64,000 nucleotides of DNA from Lumbricus rubellus (GCA_945859605.1 OX243815.1:26007900-26071899), one strand, 5' to 3'; positions 1 to 12,857 are shown, numbered from the stretch's first letter. The notes: generated from the letters alone by a model not told the origin. Translations and numbers: made by a program.

Positions 1-144
1 GGTATGGGAAATCCTGTACACTCCGGCATTAAAGGGTTAAGCATAATGAAATCGCAATTAAAGCACATAATAATTAGGCATATATGCTCAACCTAATAAT
101 TATCAACAGCGACAAAGTCTGTCTGTCTGTCTCTGTCTGTCTCT

Positions 145-221
<77 letters not shown>

Positions 222-860
222 TTGCTATTGACGTCACAATTTTTTAGATTTATTAATTCATAAAGCTACAGGTAGAAAAACTATTCTTTCTATCTTGAAC
301 ACACACTATAAATCATTGACACCAGCATTTGACTGGTGAACACATAGCCACGTAGTATTAATATTCCGTTATAATATAATAGCCGCGTTTTACATTATAG
401 AATGCATGGAACGTGCTGCTAGAGACGCATTTCCGGCGTCCGCGCGATTTACGGTAAACCCATAGGCATTCTTATAGCGCCAGAATGTGTGCGTGAACAT
501 CGCAGAAAACCATTCAGGATATGAAAGAGCACGCATGAACTGCAGTAATACTATTTTCATGAGCGAACAGGCTATTGAAGTTCGTAAAATATGATGGCTT
601 CAGCGTTTGTATATTTCCCTTGGAGGTACTTCGGAATTCGACATAAATATGCAGTCGCTTCTCCTATTCAAATAGATAATTCAGACTTCTTTTCACAGAA
701 AAGACATCAAGCCGATGTCAATATGTATGTGCACATACTGTGTGTGTGTTTGTGTGAGTGTGTGTGCATATATTGATAAGTAATGTAGGATAATAAAAAG
801 AATAATTGCCAGTAACGTTTTAAAAATGTTAATGAACATCGAACCTACATGTAGCCTAAG
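1..860. other. Non-genic stretch with microsatellites
   Basis: No gene is supported here. A compound microsatellite runs from about 116 to 222 (CTGT units, then CT, then CA), and a GT-rich run lies near 737-770. The short ORF at 591-776 runs into the GT tract and has no recognisable domain. Confidence 0.7.
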
Positions 861-1120
861 CATAGGCGTACGAGGTCGGGGGTGCAGGGGGGGCAATTGC
901 CCCCCAAATTCGGGCAAGTTTGGTGGTTTTTTTCGAACAAAAATAGTCGCGGACGACTAAAAAAAAAAAAAAGGTCGTCAAGTTTCGGGAAAGTCTGGTT
1001 TTTCGGGAAAAAATAGTCGCGGACGACTAAAAAAAAATCTTTTTGGCCGGATAAATTTTTCGGGCAGAAGTTCAATCTTTGCCCCCCCCCCCCACTTCTG
1101 AAACCTCCCGTACGCCTATG
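861..1120. mobile_element. Small terminal-inverted-repeat element (MITE-like)
   Basis: The ends CATAGGCGTACGAGG (861) and CCTCCCGTACGCCTATG (ending 1120) are inverted repeats. Each continues into a G-run or C-run. The interior carries two copies of a phrase around GTCGCGGACGACTA followed by A-runs. There is no coding capacity. I could not find a clean target duplication, so the superfamily is open. A lone matching end (CATAGGCGTACAAGG) lies near 8292. Confidence 0.6.
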
Positions 1121-1453
1121 CATGTAAGTGTAGGTTAGTCGCGTGACTTTCAAATCTGCCATCTGTTTGGATTTGCACTTTGACTGTAATTTCGTCTCTT
1201 TTACTTAATGAGATTTCAAAGATTTGGATTTTCAGAGAAGCAACTAGAATTTAATGGTGGCCAATTGTACCACTGAGATGGGAGATAAAGGCAGACCGTC
1301 AAGTCATACAGGCAAACCTAGAAACGAAAACAGAGGAATGGAAAGAGATATTCTGGGAATGGATATAGGATCTAATTGATTCTATTTCCCAGCGTAATTG
1401 AGTTTAAGATCATCCTTTGGCGTGGCAATAAAAATTGGGAAATGACCCGGGCT
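1121..1453. other. Spacer, nothing recognised
   Basis: Unique-looking AT-rich sequence with no ORF, RNA gene or repeat that I recognise. Confidence 0.6.
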
Positions 1454-1462
1454 ACTTACGTG

Positions 1463-1858
1463 GGTGTCCGGACAATTCGGAGCCGGACAATTCGGAACGG
1501 ACAATTCGGACCGGACAATTGGGAGCGGACAATTCGGAACCGGACAATTCGGAACCGGACAATTCGGACCGGACAATTCGGACCGGACAATTCGGATCCG
1601 GACAATTCGGACCCGGACAATTCGGACCGGACAATTCGGAACGGACAATTCGGACCGGACAATTCGGAACCGGACAATTCGGACCGGACAATTCGGACCC
1701 GGACAATTCGGACCCGGACAATTCGGACCCGGACAATTCGGACCGGACAATTCGGAACGGACAATTCGGACCGGACAATTCGGAACCGGACAATTCGGAC
1801 CGGACAATTCGGACCCGGACAATTCGGACCCGGACAATTCGGACCCGGACAATTCGGA
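1463..1858 (+). repeat. Left arm: tandem CCGGACAATTCGGA array
   Basis: About 27 head-to-tail units of 13-15 bp. Length variation comes from the joint between units (AC, AAC, ACC, AGC). The array is open in several frames only because its unit lacks stops, so the long ORFs across it are artefacts. Confidence 0.9.
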
Positions 1859-2264
1859 GTGCATATACAAATTGTGAGCCACTAACAGGCGCTAACGGTG
1901 ATCAAACTTTTATTTATTTAAGCCTATTATTTCTTGAGTTGCAAGTAAAAAGCATCAGAAAATCTAAGGCCTACGGCGATTAAAAAGCAGTGTGGCATTA
2001 AAGTTCTCTGATCTTGAAGACCCTAAATTCAAAAACTTAAATTAAGAAACTGTGTTTAGAAGTTATTGGCCTTTATATGCACTAAATTGCAAACTTAGAA
2101 GCAGCTCATTGAAATCAGTCAGTCAGGTTTCAGATTGCAGGCTGTATGTTCAGTTCGATGTTAATTAATATTACTGCATAACTTGTACATGTACAATTGT
2201 ACAACACAGCGAGTTTGCGGGCGTTGAATTAAAGAAAAATTGTTGTCATTATCATCATCATCAT

Positions 2265-2380
<116 letters not shown>

Positions 2381-2562
2381 AACAGTTGGATTACATCGCA
2401 TTGTTACGAAGGCAACGTGGAAGAGAAGCAGATGGCATTCCCCCGCTGGACTGCTACTATACCGAGATTCTTTGAAGGAGGTAGCTTGTCTCGAGTTTGT
2501 CCTGAGTCGCCTCGGTCAACCTTCGTCCCAGGTCTAAGACAAAGTCCAGCCCTTCTGGGTCC

Positions 2563-2563
2563 C

Positions 2564-2659
<96 letters not shown>
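2563..2659. repeat. (ATT)n microsatellite inside the foldback element
   Basis: Second pure ATT array, starting directly after GGGTCCC at the end of the bracketed segment. Confidence 0.9.
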
Positions 2660-2660
<1 letters not shown>

Positions 2661-2752
2661 TACTTTGTACGTGGATTTCCTTTTCTTGCAAATACCACAA
2701 TAAAGGCCTATTATAGTCTCATACCATGCGTGACTTGTCCATTTTTCATGCA

Positions 2753-2965
2753 TTTTCTTTCTCCGTGGCTGGCCCTGCGACCTGGAATGAGCTCCCTGTT
2801 ATCCTTCGTCAAATACCTATTAGCCTTTCTACTTCTACTTCATTTCTTTCTCTTCTCAAGACTGTCTTATTCGACCGGGGTTGGACTGGGAGCGCTCCTG
2901 AGTAGTAACCTTGAAGGAGCGCTATATCAAATTCTCAGTAAATAAATAAATAAAAAAATAAATTT
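2753..2965 (+). pseudogene. 3' end of a CR1/L2-type non-LTR retrotransposon
   Basis: One frame, ending at the stop at 2903-2905, reads FSVAGPATWNELPVILRQ and later LLKTVLF. This is the characteristic C-terminal tail of CR1/L2-clade reverse transcriptase proteins (consensus FSVAGPxLWNxLP...FKxxLKTxLF). A 3' UTR with GGAGCGCTATATCAAATTC follows, then an A-rich AAAT-type tail. Everything upstream is missing, the usual 5' truncation. The same 3' UTR recurs near 29774-29815. It was acquired by the foldback element or inserted in it. Confidence 0.7.
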
Positions 2966-3220
2966 TGAAGTGCCTATGTCTTTCCAAATCTACCTTTAAT
3001 GTAATTGACAAGTGAGGTAACGTAATGTAATAGGCTACTCATCACTTGCGTAATATTATGTTTAGGTCTACGATTGCTTTGAGAACAAAAATTAATTTTC
3101 TATTTTTGATTGAATTTGAATGCGCAATAGTCTCTCCGGTCGACATCTGTATACGGGGATGGTGATAAGTATGAAAATCTGGTCTAAAAGTTAGAGTTCC
3201 ATCATTAATTTTGACTGCTA

Positions 3221-3492
3221 CGAATTGTCCGGTCCGAATTGTCCGGTCCGAATTGTCCGGTCCGAATTGTCCGGTTCCGAATTGTCCGATCCGAATTGTC
3301 CGGTCCGAATTGTCCGGTCCGAATTGTCTGGGTCCGAATTGTCCGTGCCAGAATTTACTCCGAATTGTCCGTCTCCAAATTGTCCGGTACGAATTGTCCG
3401 GTCCGAATTGTCCGGTTCCGAATTGTCCGCTCCCAATTGTCCGGTCCGAATTGTCCGTTCCGAATTGTCCGGCTCCGAATTGTCCGGGAACC
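3221..3492 (-). repeat. Right arm: inverted CCGGACAATTCGGA array
   Basis: About 17-18 units in reverse orientation. One unit region near 3347-3360 is disrupted (GTGCCAGAATTTACTCC). The outermost units mirror those of the left arm. Confidence 0.9.
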
Positions 3493-3711
3493 ACTTACGT
3501 GATCTGTGCTACGGATATTAGGTTTGGCTGGTCACAGTAATCCTCGTTCCACTGATCAGAGTTAATTAGTTTCTGCAGTCACACGCATCTCGACGATGCA
3601 TCGTGATACGCTTGGAGTCATTTGACCATCTATCTTGAACCACTGTCGTCTTTTTTATTGCGCGTTGTCTTAGCTAGTGAGACGCGGTGGTGTAGTGTGC
3701 ATGTTTGTTGC

Positions 3712-3943
3712 CTACATACTTACATACATACCTACATGTACTTACATACATACATACATGTACTTACATGTACTTACATGTACTTACATACATGCATACA
3801 TGTTCTTACATGTACTAATGTACTTACATACATACATGTACTTACATACATACATACATGTAGGCCTACTTACATACGTACATACATACATACATACATA
3901 CATACATGTACTTACATACATACATACATGTACTTACATGTAC

Positions 3944-3974
<31 letters not shown>

Positions 3975-4105
3975 CATACATACATACATACATACATACA
4001 TACATACATACATACATACATACATACATACATACATACATACATACATACATACATACATACATACATACATACATACATACATACATACATACATGTA
4101 CATAG
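3712..4105. repeat. (ACAT)n microsatellite
   Basis: Tetranucleotide array, impure at the left with interspersed TGTACTT, and nearly perfect from 3946 to 4096. The ORFs over it are repeat artefacts. Confidence 0.95.
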
Positions 4106-6476
4106 CCTACATACAGACATATATGCATGCATACACACCTACATACATACATACATAAATACACACCTACATACATACATGCATAGGCTACTTACATGGA
4201 TTCTGCATGTGTTTTCTGCATACACTGTAGTAATTGTCTTTACTGTTGAGGTTGCTTAGGGATCGTCTCTGAGTAGTTTTTATGGAGGCGCTATATAAAT
4301 GTTTACACTGAACGAATGAATGTATTAATGTATTGATGTAGTTCATTCCCGTTGGGAAACTACTAACGACTTACATCTACATGTATAGGTAGACTGAACA
4401 AGCAGAAGCGATAAGCTAATTGATCTGAGTAGCAGACACAATCCACGTGTCAATCAATCAAATTACTTCCTGTCGTCTGCTACTCTATATCTCTAAGATC
4501 CTAATGTGGATCACTCAGACACACGCTACCAATTCCGCAGAAAGCTTTTACCAGACGCTTTTGTGAAGACAGCGACGACGACGATAACAACAACGACAAC
4601 GACGACAACGACGACAACGACGACAACGACGACGACAACGACATCATCGGCGTTGTTGATGTCTATTCAAGTTCAGCGGAGCGCAAACACGAAAACAACA
4701 TTGTTACCGTCCTCTCTTCTGATATGATCTATGGCTCCACGCGGCTTGGTTCAGGACAGCGACAGAAAGAGGTTCAGAAATAAACGATCTGTGCTCGAGT
4801 GGGTCTTTATGGAAAATTATGGACGCCTTGCAGCAACGTGTAGGCGAAAGATTAGCTAAATGCAGTCACTCTAGCAATGTCGGACTGGCTTGCAAAAACA
4901 GAGACATTTTGGTCATTGGAGGGCAGTGAAGGAATACATTGTCGAGCGACAAAGACGCGAACTCATTCAAGATTATTATCTGATAGGGAGATTCTGATTG
5001 GGCCTGTTGTTCCTAAACACTTTGTGACATCCTCTGCTATGATTGCTTTTAGCTTGATATATTTGCTGGCTGACATTTGAATTTCTTATTAAATTCCTGC
5101 ACTGCATTACTGTGTAAGCCATGCTGACATGCACTTTTTCTATCATATTATGTGATCATAATATCGTGTATGTTGATGGATCAATAAAACTTGAAACTTG
5201 AAACTTGGAGGTCTGAATGATTCCCAACCCTAACCGCCGATGTTATTGTAACATTTAACATAAAATGAATATTTTTAGTCACTAATGGACCAAGTTGTTG
5301 AAAGAATATCGAAAGACTTACAATTATATTTATTAAACACACGCGTTATAAATTTTTATGTTTGGAACCTATATATTTAGTGCGAATTTGTGTGACTTGG
5401 AAACTTTTTTGTTTGGTGTGCACGTGCAATGTCGTGCATGTAGGCTGTGCAGTATTTACTTGTTGTCTGCAAACGTTTCAAATTTGTTGGAATATTTTGA
5501 TCGAAATGTCGTTCGATAGCTTAATTAACTAGGTAGGCCTATACTAGTAGGTGGCACTGGCACACTCACAATGGTCCTAACAGCAAATTGTGGAAGTTTC
5601 ATTTGAGCAGAAACGGACGAAATCATATAAAAGGAGAGAGAAAACGAATGCAGAATAGAAGAATAGAATATGGAGGGAACGAAGGCAGTATTGGGCACAT
5701 TAATTTTGTGAGATTTTCAAACTGCTGGCAATTTCTAAGTTATTTCTCGCCGGGGATGTTTGCCTGGATGGTCGATAAACACGACTGTATCGAGAGTATA
5801 CACCGGTATACTCAAGAAAATGACATGTAGGCTGTGAAGGCCTAGGCAGCCGTAGCGTGTATTTGTCTCTAATTTTGCCACTACATCCAGCCCTACTGAC
5901 ATTATAATTTATAGGCCTAGACGCTCTTTTAAAAATAAGCGAGTCAGCGAAATAATTAGCCGATGAAAATGCGGTGGTAGATAAATAGGTGCTGTAGAGA
6001 AATAAATAGGATTGTGTCGCTCGGGACGAAATTAGCAGCAGAAGGTTAAGAACGGTTTCCAGAAATTCTCCTGAGATAAGCCAACTCAGGACGACGGCGC
6101 TGCTGAATGGAGTCTCGATAAGAATGCGGGTGACGGAACAATGAGCGCGTGCGAGAATGCCGGCAGTTACGGACTGCGACGCACTGCGTGCTGGAAAGTG
6201 ATTTGTCTCCATGCAGCCAATTCAATTGATCGGAACATGTGCAATTGTGCGTGTGCACGATAATGACTCCACTACTCCACTAGGTCCTAATGATTTTGTG
6301 CAAGGGTTGACTTGTCTCGCATTTTTACCGATTCAATTGAAACGGAACAACTGGTTTCTGGTTGTGTGTGTGTGTCATGCCATGAAGGACTGAAGGTGCA
6401 CGTGCAGCCGACAGATAACGAATTGCATTTGTTTGTTTTAACCGAGAATGGCGAAAATGTCGCAGTTAATTTGCAT
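4106..6476. other. Non-genic stretch with non-LTR-like tails
   Basis: No gene is supported. Near 4285-4325 there is a GGAGGCGCTATATAAAT tail followed by GAATGAATG repeats, resembling a truncated non-LTR 3' end. An ACG/ACA microsatellite covers about 4572-4641. Near 5180-5210, AATAAAACTTGAAACTTGAA is a short tandem 7-mer, again like a non-LTR tail. The ORFs at 4506-4727, 4877-5080, 5588-5830 and 5700-6212 show no domain or exon structure that I recognise. Confidence 0.55.
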
Positions 6477-6560
6477 GTGTGTGTATGTGTGCGTGTGTGC
6501 GTGTGTGCGTGTGTGCGTGTGTGTGTGTGCGTGTGCGTGTATGTGTGTATGTGTGCGAGA
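6477..6560. repeat. (GT)n-rich microsatellite
   Basis: TGTGTGCG-type dinucleotide tract. Confidence 0.9.
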
Positions 6561-6601
6561 GTGTTGATGAAAAGACAACAGTGAACGTGAATGGTGCAAA
6601 C

Positions 6602-7121
6602 CTGCCTGATTTGAATGCTCTGAAATTCGAACGATGGACGGTTTTCCAGTGAAATTTGGGAGTTTATGGTGACTCTCAGAGCACCGCCACAAAATCGTAA
6701 GTGCTGGCGCTGGATACCCAAATACCCAATGCTTTGAGTAGCAGGTCAGAAGTTGTGTGGCCACACAATGTCTGACTAAAATGCCATCGAAAATGCTGCA
6801 ATTCTGCCTGATTTGAATGCTATTTAATTCAAAAGATTGACCGTTTTCTGTGAATTTGGGAGCTTAGAGTAACTTCCAGAGCACCGCCACAAAATCGCGA
6901 GTTTTGGGGCTGGATATCCAACATCACATTGTTTTTGAGGAGCAGGTCAGAAATTTTGTGGCCGTGCAATGTCTGACTAAAATGCCATCGAGAATGTTGC
7001 AATCCTGCCTGATTTGAATGCTGTTATTCGAAAGATTGACCGTTTCCTGTGACTTTGAGAGATTAAGGTGACTTTCAGAGCACCGTCACAAAATCGTGAG
7101 TTCTGGAGCTGGATACCCAAG
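6602..7121 (+). repeat. Three tandem copies of a ~202-bp unit
   Basis: Units start at 6602, 6804 and 7005, each with CTGCCTGATTTGAATGCT. Each shares CAGAGCACCGYCACAAAATC and a block around GTCTGACTAAAATGCCATCG. The third unit is truncated after GCTGGATACCCAA. Point differences and small indels show the duplication is not recent. No coding frame survives across the units. Confidence 0.85.
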
Positions 7122-8395
7122 GGCTGTAAATGTTCGACTAAGAATGACTAAGTTTCTCATGATGTTATGTTAAGTTTTTAGAGTGCAATGAACTTTGCGG
7201 TTAAGGTGCAGGTGAAAGTTCTCGTGTTGAGTGATGCTAGGACTAGGTTATTAGGCCTGCTCCACACGTTAGGTCAGAAATAACTGTCGAGCATGTCTCA
7301 TGTTGGCAAGTCGTTGAGAAGTCATTGTGGTCTGTGGTGATCATTAACAGTGATTTTCAGAGTACTACGCTATGCACCTAGAGGAAATAATGTGTCTAAG
7401 ATAATTAATTGCTGTTAGATTGTGTCAAATGCAGCGTCGGTGCATCCTCAATGCTGAACCTGTTGAACTTTCGATTTTGTGATGAAGATTATTACTTAGC
7501 ACTTGGTGACACTAAATGGATGGGTCGCACACCTGATACGTTTGGCACCAGAACTGAGACTGTAAAATTAATATTGAATTGTATCCCTTCTGGGCCTATC
7601 CTTGTGGCCATTCCCCTTTTAATATGTGATTTGTAACTGTAGCCTATGACTGTAAAAATGATTGGTTTCAAAATAAATGACTGATTGATTGATTGATATA
7701 GAATCACATTGCAGAATGTTAGAATTGGAAATTGGCCGCTAGCAAGTGGAGTCTGAATTTTGTCTGTGTTACAGGTTCTGCACATGCATAACAAATGGTG
7801 TTTTGTCTAAACTCGGGCATCAAACGATTTCTTCTTTGAAAAGCTAACATGCCATACATTGCCATAGCATTATACTTAACAAGTTTTCAAATGCAATGCG
7901 ATTCATCAGTTTCTCAAAACAGTTAAAGAGGAAGAGCAACACAGGCGATGACCTATAATAATTAGTAACATATTCATTATTTCCTGGTTTAAATATTAAA
8001 TGTTATATCAATGGTAGAACGGTTGTTGTGAAGGTGAAGGAGACATCATGCATGCATTACTTCCACAGTGGCGTTTCAATGACGTTTGTTTTTATGGCTT
8101 AAGCTTTGCGAATTGCGAGTGCAGTGGCATGAACCTATAGTAATGCCGAAGGACTTAAGCATATTTTGGGCTTCAGCTTCGCTTATTTCGGACTTTAGCC
8201 CCAAGCCAATGCTATTGTGAGTCTCTGCACTTAGACGCAAACGACATGCGAGACAGAATTAGCATTGCAAGGGTCTACATCATCATTGGACCCATAGGCG
8301 TACAAGGCGGTTCAATCAGTTTAGTAAGATGTAATGACGACCTATCAAGATTAGTAGAGCTTTAGAAAAATATTCGCTGTAAGTCAACGATTAGA
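7122..8395. other. Non-genic stretch with one non-LTR-like tail
   Basis: Around 7625-7700 the sequence ends in AAATAAATGACTGATTGATTGATTGATA, a pattern typical of CR1/L2-like 3' tails. The ORF at 7409-7636 just upstream has no recognisable domain. An isolated transposon end lies at about 8292. Nothing else is recognised. Confidence 0.5.
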
Positions 8396-8727
8396 ATGGA
8401 TCCATTGTTTGTTCATGGATAGAATAGATCCATTGTTTGTTCATGGATAAAATAGATCCATTGTTTGTTCAATGTTCGTGGATAAAATTGATTCATTGCT
8501 TGTTCATGGATAAAAATTGATTCATTGTTTGTTCATGGATAAAAATTGATTCATTGTTTGTTCATGGATGAAATTGATTCATTGTTTGTTCATGGATATA
8601 TAGAATAGATTCATTGTTTATTCATGGATAAAATAGATCCATTGTTTGTTCAATGTTCGTGGATAAAATTGATTCATTGTTTGTTCATGGATGAAATTGA
8701 TTCATTGTTTGTTCATGGATAAATATT
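8396..8727 (+). repeat. ~28-30-bp minisatellite
   Basis: About twelve units around ATTCATTGTTTGTTCATGGA, with variable joints (TAAAATTG, TAGAATAGA, TGAAATTG). Some units are longer and contain CAATGTTCGTGG. A weak extra unit lies at 8795-8830. Units are contiguous, so this is not a spacer array. Confidence 0.9.
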
Positions 8728-9362
8728 ATCGTCAGGTATGTTCTTACCCGATCTACTGCAGGTAATTGATGTGACCAAATGTATTTTATGTATAATAGAA
8801 TAGATCAATATTACTGTTTGCTCATGGATGCCTTTGCATTCAGACGCTAGGTCAATTGATATTACTTAGTCTATGTACTATTATGTATGCCTATTAATAT
8901 AGTTTCTGCTGTCCAGTCGGAGACATTAGCGACATGGTTATCTTCAGTTTGCCTGAATATAAACGAGATATATTATGTAGCATGACTCGCGAGCCGACCA
9001 GCGAAACAATGTCGTCCGCATATTGCAAATTTGTAATTTATAAGAATCTCGGTGTGGACGTCATGAAGAGACGTTGGAAAGAAAAGGGTTAACGACAGTG
9101 GAGAGATGAAGGAAAAGTGTGAATCTGACCGCAGTATAGTTATCATCGCTGGAAAGCAGGCTGCAGTGCGGTGGCAGCGGTCCCTTAAAATCGCATCAAG
9201 CAAGGCGACTCGAGGCGACAGATTACACATCATTGTAGAAACCCCCAAGGAACATTAGCGTAGAAATTCTTTCGGTGCAAGAGTTATCGACTTGTGCAAT
9301 AAGTTTCTCGATGCCTCCATTACGTGATCCGCTGAGACTTCGCGCAGTTTATAGATCTGCAC

Positions 9363-9391
9363 AGAGCCTTCTATTACTGATAGAAGGCTCT
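9363..9391. other. Perfect 12-bp stem hairpin
   Basis: AGAGCCTTCTAT, a 5-nt loop TACTG, then ATAGAAGGCTCT. The pairing does not extend beyond 12 bp, too short for a typical animal microRNA precursor. No function assigned. Confidence 0.7.
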
Positions 9392-9784
9392 TGATCTGCA
9401 GAGTTTGAACTATAGTAGACACACACACGCACACAGAATGTCTGGTGGTTTCGTATAAAAGCAATTCTTCGCATGCAATAACGGGTCTACACATTTTTAC
9501 ATCGTGCCAGCGTATCAAGCACCTCGATTATGTTAGTGTAAACTGTAAACTAATAGAGTGGAGTGGAGAAACTGCATTTCCCGATGTGCAGATCTGCACG
9601 GGAAGGACTATGGTCTAAGCCTCTATAAGGTAAGCTGTAGATGTCTCCTTTAAAAATCTTAATTGTTAGCATGTGAGAAATTATATAAGGAAGTAAATAT
9701 AGACGTGGTTCGTACCAAATCCCTGCGATACCGTGTGACATCTTCGGCTTAATCAATCATGCATGTAGGCAGATCTGCTGACGT

Positions 9785-9897
9785 TGATAGCGACGACGAT
9801 GATGACGATATTGATGGCAACAACAACGATGATGATGATGATGATGCCGATATTGATGACAACGACGACGACGATGATGATGATGATGATGCCGATG
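9785..9897. repeat. GAT/GAC trinucleotide microsatellite
   Basis: Impure GATGAT/GACGAC array with an internal duplication of a phrase ending GATGCCGATATTGATG. Confidence 0.85.
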
Positions 9898-10972
9898 TTT
9901 CTATAGGCGTGTTTACTGCCGCTGATCGAGAGGCCTAATTAATTTCTTCGGAGGCTTTTCTGCTGTCTGCATTCACTGAGGCGTCTGCAGTTGCTGGAAA
10001 ACTCATTAATCTGGATCTGTTGATGTCTGTTTATTTTGGGTCAATTGACATCTGGGAACCTCATTCGTATCGACTTCTTCTCCTCCCGCCAGGCATGCAC
10101 TGGCTTCCACCGTCTTCCCAGTCCATAGTATTCTTCTCTCGTCGTCCAATACCCTCTTCGATTAATTTTGTATACAACAAATTCTTCTTCTCAGTCGATC
10201 TGCAGCCTTGCACTCGCATATTGGCCACATATAGTTTATCGGGCTTCATCGTCCACAACTTCCTTTTGAGGCCCGGACTCATAATGATTGGTTGGACTTA
10301 GTCCTACTTTGTACTCGCGTTACTGTCCTCATTTTGTCACGTGATATATTGAGATCCAGGTTACCCATCGTGATATCTGTCTGTGCTTACATTATTTTAT
10401 GCTTACAAATACCCACTGGGCTGACATTTCTGCACTTCAACATTGTGCGTCTCGTGCGCAAACGTTTATCTCTGAGTCATCTATTGTCCTCCTATTCCGA
10501 TGAATTTCCCCAACTAACCTTTCTCCTTCTATATTCCTCATCTTACATGGAAGCATCTTTATCCTCCTGTCTTACCTATCGGCTATTCCCATCCTCATAA
10601 GCTCAAATTACCGTCCTCAACGTATTCCTAATTCTTCCCGGTCGAAGGACCAGAACCACCTGTCGAATTAACCGTCACCGTCACCGTCACCGTCTATGTA
10701 GCCTCCCATCTATGTATAGTGTATACCCTTCTATAGGCTTGAGGCAGTTCTCCGCGGACGACTAAACAGCATCGGGCAGAATAGGATCGCACATTAATTT
10801 CAACACAAACTGTGCTTCGTCTTGAAAAAGCTCAGGCACCTACTATAGATCTGCCTGTCATGCATTTATTTTTAACTGAAACCTTTATCCCACCCGATGA
10901 TTGAAACCCATCTGGGGTGCAACTGCCAAGCGATTATCACGAACCGTGAGTTCGTCGCAGATGTAAAAATAG
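9898..10972. other. Stretch with no supported gene
   Basis: ORFs at 10020-10301 and 10292-10600 show no domain, splice pattern or compositional signal. A short GTCACC hexamer repeat lies at about 10672-10694. Confidence 0.5.
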
Positions 10973-11182
10973 CTATTTATATAATTTACATATATTTATA
11001 TAATTTATATATATATTTAATTTTATATTATCATAGAATTTATAAAGAATCTATGTATATAATTTTCATATATATAATTTATATATATATAATTATATAT
11101 ATTATTTATATATCATACAATTTATAACAAAAATTATATATATAATATTCATATATATAATTTATATATATATATATATAAT
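10973..11182. repeat. AT-rich (TATA)-type low-complexity tract
   Basis: Alternating TATATA and ATAATTTATA phrases. Confidence 0.9.
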
Positions 11183-11352
11183 TTGTGTATAACATCTACT
11201 CCCTTCCGCTTCTCGCTCCAGATGACAGATGACAATTTCCAGGGCTTCATTGCGGGGGCCCGTCTCCATCCAAGCAACTACTTATTAGGTTCTGATCCAC
11301 AGGACAAACGCCCTCCTCCTCCTCGATTCTTCATCTGTTCATCTGCGTATGC

Positions 11353-11410
11353 TATTATTGTTGTCGTTGTTGTTGTTGTTGTTGTTGTTGTTGTCGTTGT
11401 TGTTGTTCTG
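11353..11410. repeat. (GTT)n microsatellite
   Basis: TTGTTGTTG array with two TCG interruptions. Confidence 0.9.
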
Positions 11411-11599
11411 GCTTAACGTCTGCAGCAGCTGTTGATCCGAACGTCGATTGAGTTGCACTTGGTCTCTGAACTTCGTTCGCTCGTTTCTCGTCAGATTATT
11501 ACGATCACGTGCACGTGTGATGCGGTGAAACAGCAGGAATTGAAAGACGGTGAATTGATTGAGAAACCGTATGTGGAGATCCTGGATTAATTTGGGTGG

Positions 11600-11735
11600 G
11601 GTCATTTAAGTAAATTGGGCCATCTAGATGATTTAGGCCCAGATCATTTAGGTCGTTTGGTCATATAGATCATTTAGGTCATTTTGGTCATTTTTGGTCA
11701 AATAGATCATTTTAGTCATTTTGGTCCATATAGAG
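11600..11735 (+). repeat. Degenerate TCATTTAGG-type minisatellite
   Basis: Repeated phrases around AGATCATTTAGGTCATTTTGG with decaying similarity. Confidence 0.6.
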
Positions 11736-12857
11736 TTTTAGCCAGCGACCGACGGTAGGTAAATACCCAAAAACAATCAACTGAAAGCTGGAGGAAGACA
11801 TACAAGTACATTTGCTGTCTCCGTACATTGCTGTTGACCAAGCGCTGTAGCCTGTGTTATCTCTGTATGCCTACATTGCTCGTAGATCGTACATGTATAT
11901 GCTCCAGATCACTTTTCATTTCTTCTTTGTCAATAAGTTAAGTTTAGATAGCCTGTGTCAACTTAATTTTCTTCAAAAAAACTATAAATATTATAAATAG
12001 ACTTTCTTCTTCATGCAATCTCCCCCTCCCCCCAAAAGGGGGAGGGGGAGATCAATTTCTGTTTGTATGTTTATATGTGCACTTATTATAGCGCCCCTTC
12101 AAGCTCTCTCTACTCAACGACGCCACCCCTACACCACCGCGTCCCACTGTTGTTTAGTTGCCTTTGATCTACCAATTATTTATTGGTCTCTTCTTGCAAT
12201 AATTGCATTCCGTTGAGTATATCCTGCGTCCTGCAAGACTCTGAAAACGCTCGTGAATAAGTCGGTGCCCTGCGCTCAGATTTTAAGTAGCGCTTTATAA
12301 ATTTAACGTTTGCGATTGCAAATATAAACTGCAGTTACCTAAGTTTGCCGGAATGTTTCTGGTTTGAGTTCGAAGATTAAGTCTTCACTCTGTAGTGGTT
12401 CGACAATAATAATTTATTATTTTTAAAACAGTGGGATGGATTTCATTTGCAGTTTTGATCAGTTTTACTATGCAATGTGCTAGGCTTGTTGAGCTTTTTA
12501 ACGACACTGCCATTTTAGACATGATTAGTGTCGCCCTCCTTCTTTATCCAGGCCTGGGACCGACACTGGCAGAGTACAACCAGTGGCGAAGTTCCATGTG
12601 ATAGGACTTCTGTTGACATTTGATTCGTCGTAGACCATCCACACATGATTTCAATAGTCGACATTAAAGTTCCCACCCATCCGCATTGCAAGATGCCAAA
12701 GTTCTGAAATAAAGTGAAATATGGTGGACTAACGTTCGTTAATCCGATCGAAATCTGAAATCATAGCCTCTTACAGACAACTGGATCCATCACAGAAAAG
12801 GTTCTATTCTGCATGGCTGCAGTTTGTGCAATTGGAATCAAGAGCACTCCCTTGTGA
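11736..12857. other. Stretch with no supported gene; one strong hairpin
   Basis: At 12018-12052 a perfect 15-bp inverted repeat (ATCTCCCCCTCCCCC / GGGGGAGGGGGAGAT) encloses CAAAA. A GTAGCGCTTTATAAATTTA phrase near 12286 resembles a non-LTR tail. Nothing else is recognised. Confidence 0.6.

Noticed and set aside
1376..1983. Several overlapping ORFs rich in PDNS, NCPV and TIRT
   Set aside because: They translate the CCGGACAATTCGGA array, whose units happen to lack stops in many frames.
3211..3540. ORFs on both strands across the right foldback arm
   Set aside because: Same artefact as the left arm.
3622..4259. Long TYIH/MYVC ORFs on both strands
   Set aside because: Translation of the ACAT microsatellite.
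8396..8727. CRISPR-like regular repeats
   Set aside because: Units are contiguous without unique spacers and the genome is eukaryotic.
9363..9391. microRNA precursor
   Set aside because: The stem is only 12 bp, far below the roughly 22-bp duplex needed.
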